A stretch of DNA of 39,259 nt from Pirellulales bacterium (GTDB taxonomy: Bacteria > Planctomycetota > Planctomycetia > Pirellulales > Thermoguttaceae): contig JAFGFF010000408.1 in assembly GCA_016931075.1 (NCBI GenBank), positions 1 to 39,259 on the forward strand, in the 5' to 3' direction. Every line of letters begins with the position of its first letter. The first letter of the stretch is position 1. The position numbers and the translations under genes are program-made. This document shows, in pieces, positions 36,150 to 39,259 of the stretch. The notes beneath the pieces are model-generated. The model did no database searches, was not told where the DNA came from, and was given only the letters and a program-made list of their open reading frames with translations.

Positions 36150-36232
36150 GGGTGCCACTGCTGGCTTGTCCAGCAGTGTTTCTTGGTGTTCACCTCTTTC
36201 AGACACTGCTGGACAAGCCAGCAGTGGCACCC
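36150..36232. repeat. Family A nested palindrome, copy A4
   Basis: Perfect 29-bp arms, 36150-36178 (GGGTGCCACTGCTGGCTTGT...) and 36204-36232, with a 25-bp spacer. This is the best preserved copy of family A. It begins 25 bp after the stop of the Gfo/Idh gene, ahead of the lactate permease gene. Confidence 0.92.
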
Positions 36233-36356
36233 GTTGTGCATGGTCGGATAGTGGCACGCCTGCCCGGCTGTTCGTGCCGACAGGGTTCTGGTACACTGCC
36301 CTGCGAAGCGACGAGGGAGTCGTTGTTCGCTAGATCGATTTCTTCAGAGGGCTGTG

Positions 36357-38018
36357 ATGTCTGCTCTGATTGCGATCACACCGCTTCTGGTAGTGTTCGT
36401 ACTGTTGGTCGCCTTTCGCTGGTCGGCCAAGCGGACCATGCCGGTGGCCTACGTCCTGACGGCGATATTGGCCTTTTCCTACTGGCACGTCCCCTCGATC
36501 CGGATCGCAGCCGCTTCGCTCAAGGGGCTCCTCATCGCGGGCGAGTTGCTCTACATTGTTTTTGGGGCGCTCTTGCTGTTGTTCGTCCTAAAACACTCGG
36601 GCGCGGTGGCGGCGATTCGGGACGGGTTCCGCAACATCTCGCCCGACCGACGGATTCAGGCGATCATCGTTGCCTGGACGTTCGGCGCGTTCATGGAAGG
36701 AGCGGCCGGGTTCGGCACGCCTGCGGCGGTGGCCGGACCGCTCTTGGTGATCCTCGGATTCCCGCCCATGGCGGCCGTGGTCGCCGCGCTGACCATCCAG
36801 AGCACGCCCGTCTCGTTCGGCGCGGTGGGCACGCCCATCCTGATCGGCGTGAGTAACGGGCTGAGCAACCAGGAGGTGGTTCAGAACTTTCTCGGGACGC
36901 CGGGCGGTCCGGAAAGCTTCGATGGGCTGCTGTACATGATCGCCGCCCGGGTGGCCATCCTGCACGGCGTGATCGGCACACTGATCCCGTTGTTCGTGGT
37001 CTGCCTGTTGACGCGGTTCTTCGGAGCCAATCGGTCGTGGCGCGAGGGTCTGGCCGTGTGGAAGTTCGCCCTGTTCGCCGGCCTGGCGTTCACGATTCCC
37101 TACGTGCTGTTGGGCGTGTTCCTGGGCCCGCAATTCCCGTCCTTGCTCGGCGGGCTGGTGGCGCTGGGCGTGACCGTGCTAGCGGCCCGGCTGGGCGTCT
37201 TCCAGCCGCGCGAGCCGTGGGATTTCCCACCCGACACGGCCTGGGAGCCTGAGTGGAAAGGCGACCTTCCACCTGACGATCAGTCGGAAGCCCCGGCTCG
37301 GGTGCCGCTTTGGCTGGCGTGGGCGCCCTACCTTCTCGTCGGCGGGCTGCTCGTGCTCATTCGTCTGCAGCCGGTGCTGAATGGATGGCTCCTTTCGTTG
37401 CGATGGGAGCGAACCAAGGACTTCTTAGGCACGGGCATCGGCCAACCGGTCAAGATCGCTGAATTGCCTGGCACGGTATTCATTCTTGTTTCGCTCCTGT
37501 GTATCCCCCTGTTCCGGATGCGCGGCCGGGCGGTCAAGGCGGCGTTGGGTGAATCGGGTCGCGCCCTGGTTGGCGCGGCCATCGCAATCGTCTTCGCCGT
37601 GCCGATGGTTCAGGTGTTTCTCAACTCGGAGGTGAATGCGGCCGACCTCGCCAGCATGCCGACCGCGCTGGCCGAAGCGGTCGAGCACCTCGTCGGTCGG
37701 GCGTGGCCGGCGTTCTCCGCCGTGGTCGGGGCGATCGGCGCGTTCGTGGCCGGCAGCAACACAATCAGCAACATGACCTTCTCCGGATTCCAGTTCGACG
37801 TCGCCATGCGCATCCATCTGTCGCCCCTGCTGATCGTCGCCCTGCAAGCCGTCGGCGGCGCGGCCGGCAACATGATCTGTGTCCACAACGTCGTCGCCGC
37901 CTCGGCCACCGTCGGCCTGCTGGGCCAAGAAGGCTCTCTGATCCGCAAGACCCTCATCCCCACCGCCTACTACCTCTTGGCCGCCGCGGTGCTTGGCTGT
38001 GCGGCCTGTTATTGGTAG
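36357..38018 (+). CDS. L-lactate permease (LctP/LldP family)
   Basis: A 553-residue polytopic membrane protein, close to the 551 residues of E. coli LldP, expected to bring in L-lactate (also D-lactate or glycolate) with protons. The family signature is clear: [25 protein letters not shown], then [20 protein letters not shown] in the first half, and [21 protein letters not shown] with [18 protein letters not shown] in the second. The ATG at 36357 has GAGGG upstream; a GTG one codon earlier is less likely. No lactate dehydrogenase or lutABC genes are adjacent. About 270 bp separate it from the next gene. Confidence 0.93.
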   Translation: MSALIAITPLLVVFVLLVAFRWSAKRTMPVAYVLTAILAFSYWHVPSIRIAAASLKGLLIAGELLYIVFGALLLLFVLKHSGAVAAIRDGFRNISPDRRIQAIIVAWTFGAFMEGAAGFGTPAAVAGPLLVILGFPPMAAVVAALTIQSTPVSFGAVGTPILIGVSNGLSNQEVVQNFLGTPGGPESFDGLLYMIAARVAILHGVIGTLIPLFVVCLLTRFFGANRSWREGLAVWKFALFAGLAFTIPYVLLGVFLGPQFPSLLGGLVALGVTVLAARLGVFQPREPWDFPPDTAWEPEWKGDLPPDDQSEAPARVPLWLAWAPYLLVGGLLVLIRLQPVLNGWLLSLRWERTKDFLGTGIGQPVKIAELPGTVFILVSLLCIPLFRMRGRAVKAALGESGRALVGAAIAIVFAVPMVQVFLNSEVNAADLASMPTALAEAVEHLVGRAWPAFSAVVGAIGAFVAGSNTISNMTFSGFQFDVAMRIHLSPLLIVALQAVGGAAGNMICVHNVVAASATVGLLGQEGSLIRKTLIPTAYYLLAAAVLGCAACYW

Positions 38019-38142
38019 ACACCTTCTACTGGACACCCGCGTTTGTGCAACAGGTCGTCTCTTCTCACTGCCAGGCCGCATGACGGCGGTTGAAGAACCG
38101 TTTTGCGATCTTCAATTCGGCGACGTTTGTGTGGATCGTGAC

Positions 38143-38171
38143 TTCTTGACGGCGCGGCGCCGTGATAGAAT
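38143..38171 (+). promoter_or_regulatory. Weak candidate promoter of the second Gfo/Idh gene
   Basis: TTCTTG (38143-38148), a 17-bp spacer and TAGAAT (38166-38171; 5 of 6). A better -35, TTGACG at 38146, is too close (14 bp). The leader would be about 115 nt. Confidence 0.3.
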
Positions 38172-38291
38172 GAGGTTACCGTTGGGCAAGGCAAGCGGGA
38201 GACTTGTCCGTCCCGACGGGCCCGCCGTTTTCTTTCCTGCCTTCCATTGGTCCCTGTCGAAAAATGGCTCTGCCTTGAACTGGAGGTCCCG

Positions 38292-39259
38292 ATGCGATCG
38301 TCCCAATCGTTGTCTCGCCGACGTTTCCTGAAACGCTCTGGCGCCGTGCTGGGCAGCGCGGCGGCGCTTCCCTACTTTGTTCCGCGCGACGTGCTGGCCT
38401 CCGAGGCGCAGGCCGGGGCCAACGACCGGATCGGCGTGGGCTACCTCGGCTGCGGACGCCGTGCCCAACAGCTCATGAAGCTGCCGCGCGAGGGCGTCAT
38501 CGTCGCCGCGTGCGACGTCGCTCCAGGCCGGGCCCAGCATGTGGCCAAGCGGACCAAGTTCAAGGGCTTCAAGACCTACGCGGACTATCACAAGCTGCTG
38601 GAAGACAAAAACGTCGACGCTGTGGTGATCGCCTCGCCCGACCACTGGCGAGCCATCCAGTGCATCCACGCCTGTCAGGCCGGCAAGGATATTTACGCCG
38701 AGAAGCCGCTCACGCTGACGATCCATGAAGGACGCCAGATCGCCAAGGCGGTCAAGCACTACGAGCGGGTCATGCAGGTCGGCAGCCAGCAGCGTTCGAT
38801 GGCCGCCAACCAGCGCGCCTGCAAGCTGATCCGCGACGGCGCGATCGGCCGCGTCCACACGGTGATCGGCTGCGCCTATCCCAGCCCCTGGCGGATGAAG
38901 CTGCCCGAGCAAACGATGCCCGAGGGACTCGATTGGGAAAAATGGTGCGGCCCAGCGCCCCTGATTCCATTCAACAAGGACATCTTCACGCCGCGGGCGA
39001 ACCCGGGCTGGATTTCGGTCTGGCCGTTCTCGGGCGGCGAGATGACCGGTTGGGGCGCGCATGGGCTGGACCAGATCCAATGCGCCCTGGGCATGGACGA
39101 GTCGGGCCCGATCGAAGTCAGCTCGACCGACGGACCGTACCGGATGCCGACCTACGACAAACCGGTCAGTCACAAGGCCATGGACAAGCTGTTCAAGGAA
39201 AAGCACCTCGTCAGCTTCCGCTATGCCACGCCCAACGGCGACGTGACGGTCAAGCTGAC
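38292..39259 (+). CDS. Tat-exported Gfo/Idh/MocA family oxidoreductase (3' end outside window)
   Basis: The frame is open to the end of the window, giving 322 residues of an expected ~430-450. A strong ribosome site (TGGAGG) precedes the ATG. The signal has a textbook twin-arginine motif, SRRRFLK (residues 8-14), followed by a hydrophobic run and a LASEAQA cleavage region. The Rossmann domain starts RIGVGYLGCGRRAQ, and the EKP motif lies in IYAEKPLTL. The later block GGEMTGWGAHGLDQIQCALGM corresponds to the GGMVTDWGVHH segment of the enzyme at 34775, with one His replaced by Gly. It is therefore a distant paralogue, not a recent duplicate. Substrate unknown. Confidence 0.92.
   Translation, partial: MRSSQSLSRRRFLKRSGAVLGSAAALPYFVPRDVLASEAQAGANDRIGVGYLGCGRRAQQLMKLPREGVIVAACDVAPGRAQHVAKRTKFKGFKTYADYHKLLEDKNVDAVVIASPDHWRAIQCIHACQAGKDIYAEKPLTLTIHEGRQIAKAVKHYERVMQVGSQQRSMAANQRACKLIRDGAIGRVHTVIGCAYPSPWRMKLPEQTMPEGLDWEKWCGPAPLIPFNKDIFTPRANPGWISVWPFSGGEMTGWGAHGLDQIQCALGMDESGPIEVSSTDGPYRMPTYDKPVSHKAMDKLFKEKHLVSFRYATPNGDVTVKL

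Noticed and set aside
38112-39206. Long minus-strand open frame (364 codons) at the right end
   Set aside because: The plus strand here encodes a clear Gfo/Idh enzyme with Tat signal and ribosome site; the minus frame is its shadow.

Overview
The window is GC-rich chromosomal DNA that looks like a planctomycete, most likely of the Pirellulales type. The evidence is the gene families: a DUF1559 prepilin-like protein with the H-X9-DG ending, a TIGR03067-like domain, a degenerate J-like domain with the 'WLGIP' signature, two Tat-exported Gfo/Idh/MocA oxidoreductases, a Do-type protease and several exported hydrolases. This assignment is inference from family content; no rRNA is present to confirm it. 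I see no rRNA, tRNA, CRISPR array, prophage or transposase gene.

Layout. At 2-5298: the end of an AI-2E-type transporter, an exported alpha/beta hydrolase, a sugar-phosphate isomerase-like TIM barrel, and a large FHA/coiled-coil/membrane protein. At 5944-9019: a DksA/TraR zinc-finger protein, an exported Do-type serine protease and a FemAB/CelD-like acyltransferase. At 9247-14573 (minus): two translationally coupled membrane proteins of the same plan, with ThuA/GATase-like domains and a membrane region that resembles an exosortase without its catalytic Cys. At 14667-18880 (minus): a two-gene unit of a secreted six-hairpin glycosidase-like protein and a secreted esterase. At 19178-21047: a possible tubby/LURP-one-fold protein and a DUF1559 pseudopilin. 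At 21963-25241: two convergent, dissimilar nucleotide-sugar dehydrogenases. At 25489-30234 (minus): a J-like/TM/toroid fusion protein and a class I hybrid cluster protein, whose promoter carries a perfect FNR-type box at exactly -41.5. At 30757-39259: a phosphodiesterase, a TIGR03067/beta-propeller protein, argininosuccinate synthase, a Tat oxidoreductase, a lactate permease and a second Tat oxidoreductase cut by the window end.

The most distinctive feature is the non-coding DNA. At least eleven intergenic elements of five palindromic families (A-E) lie in gene gaps, mostly just after stop codons. A and B are nested palindromes that share the outer ends GGGTGCCA...TGGCACCC. D is a ~165-bp MITE-like element present twice in opposite orientation, about 23.9 kb apart, and each copy ends within a few bases of a stop codon. 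No mobilising enzyme is encoded here.

Functionally the genes are mostly independent housekeeping or accessory units. The clearest themes are envelope and exopolysaccharide chemistry (sugar-nucleotide dehydrogenases, FemAB-like transferase, glycosidase plus esterase, Gfo/Idh oxidoreductases, sugar isomerase) and anaerobic/nitrosative stress (Hcp under an FNR-type site).
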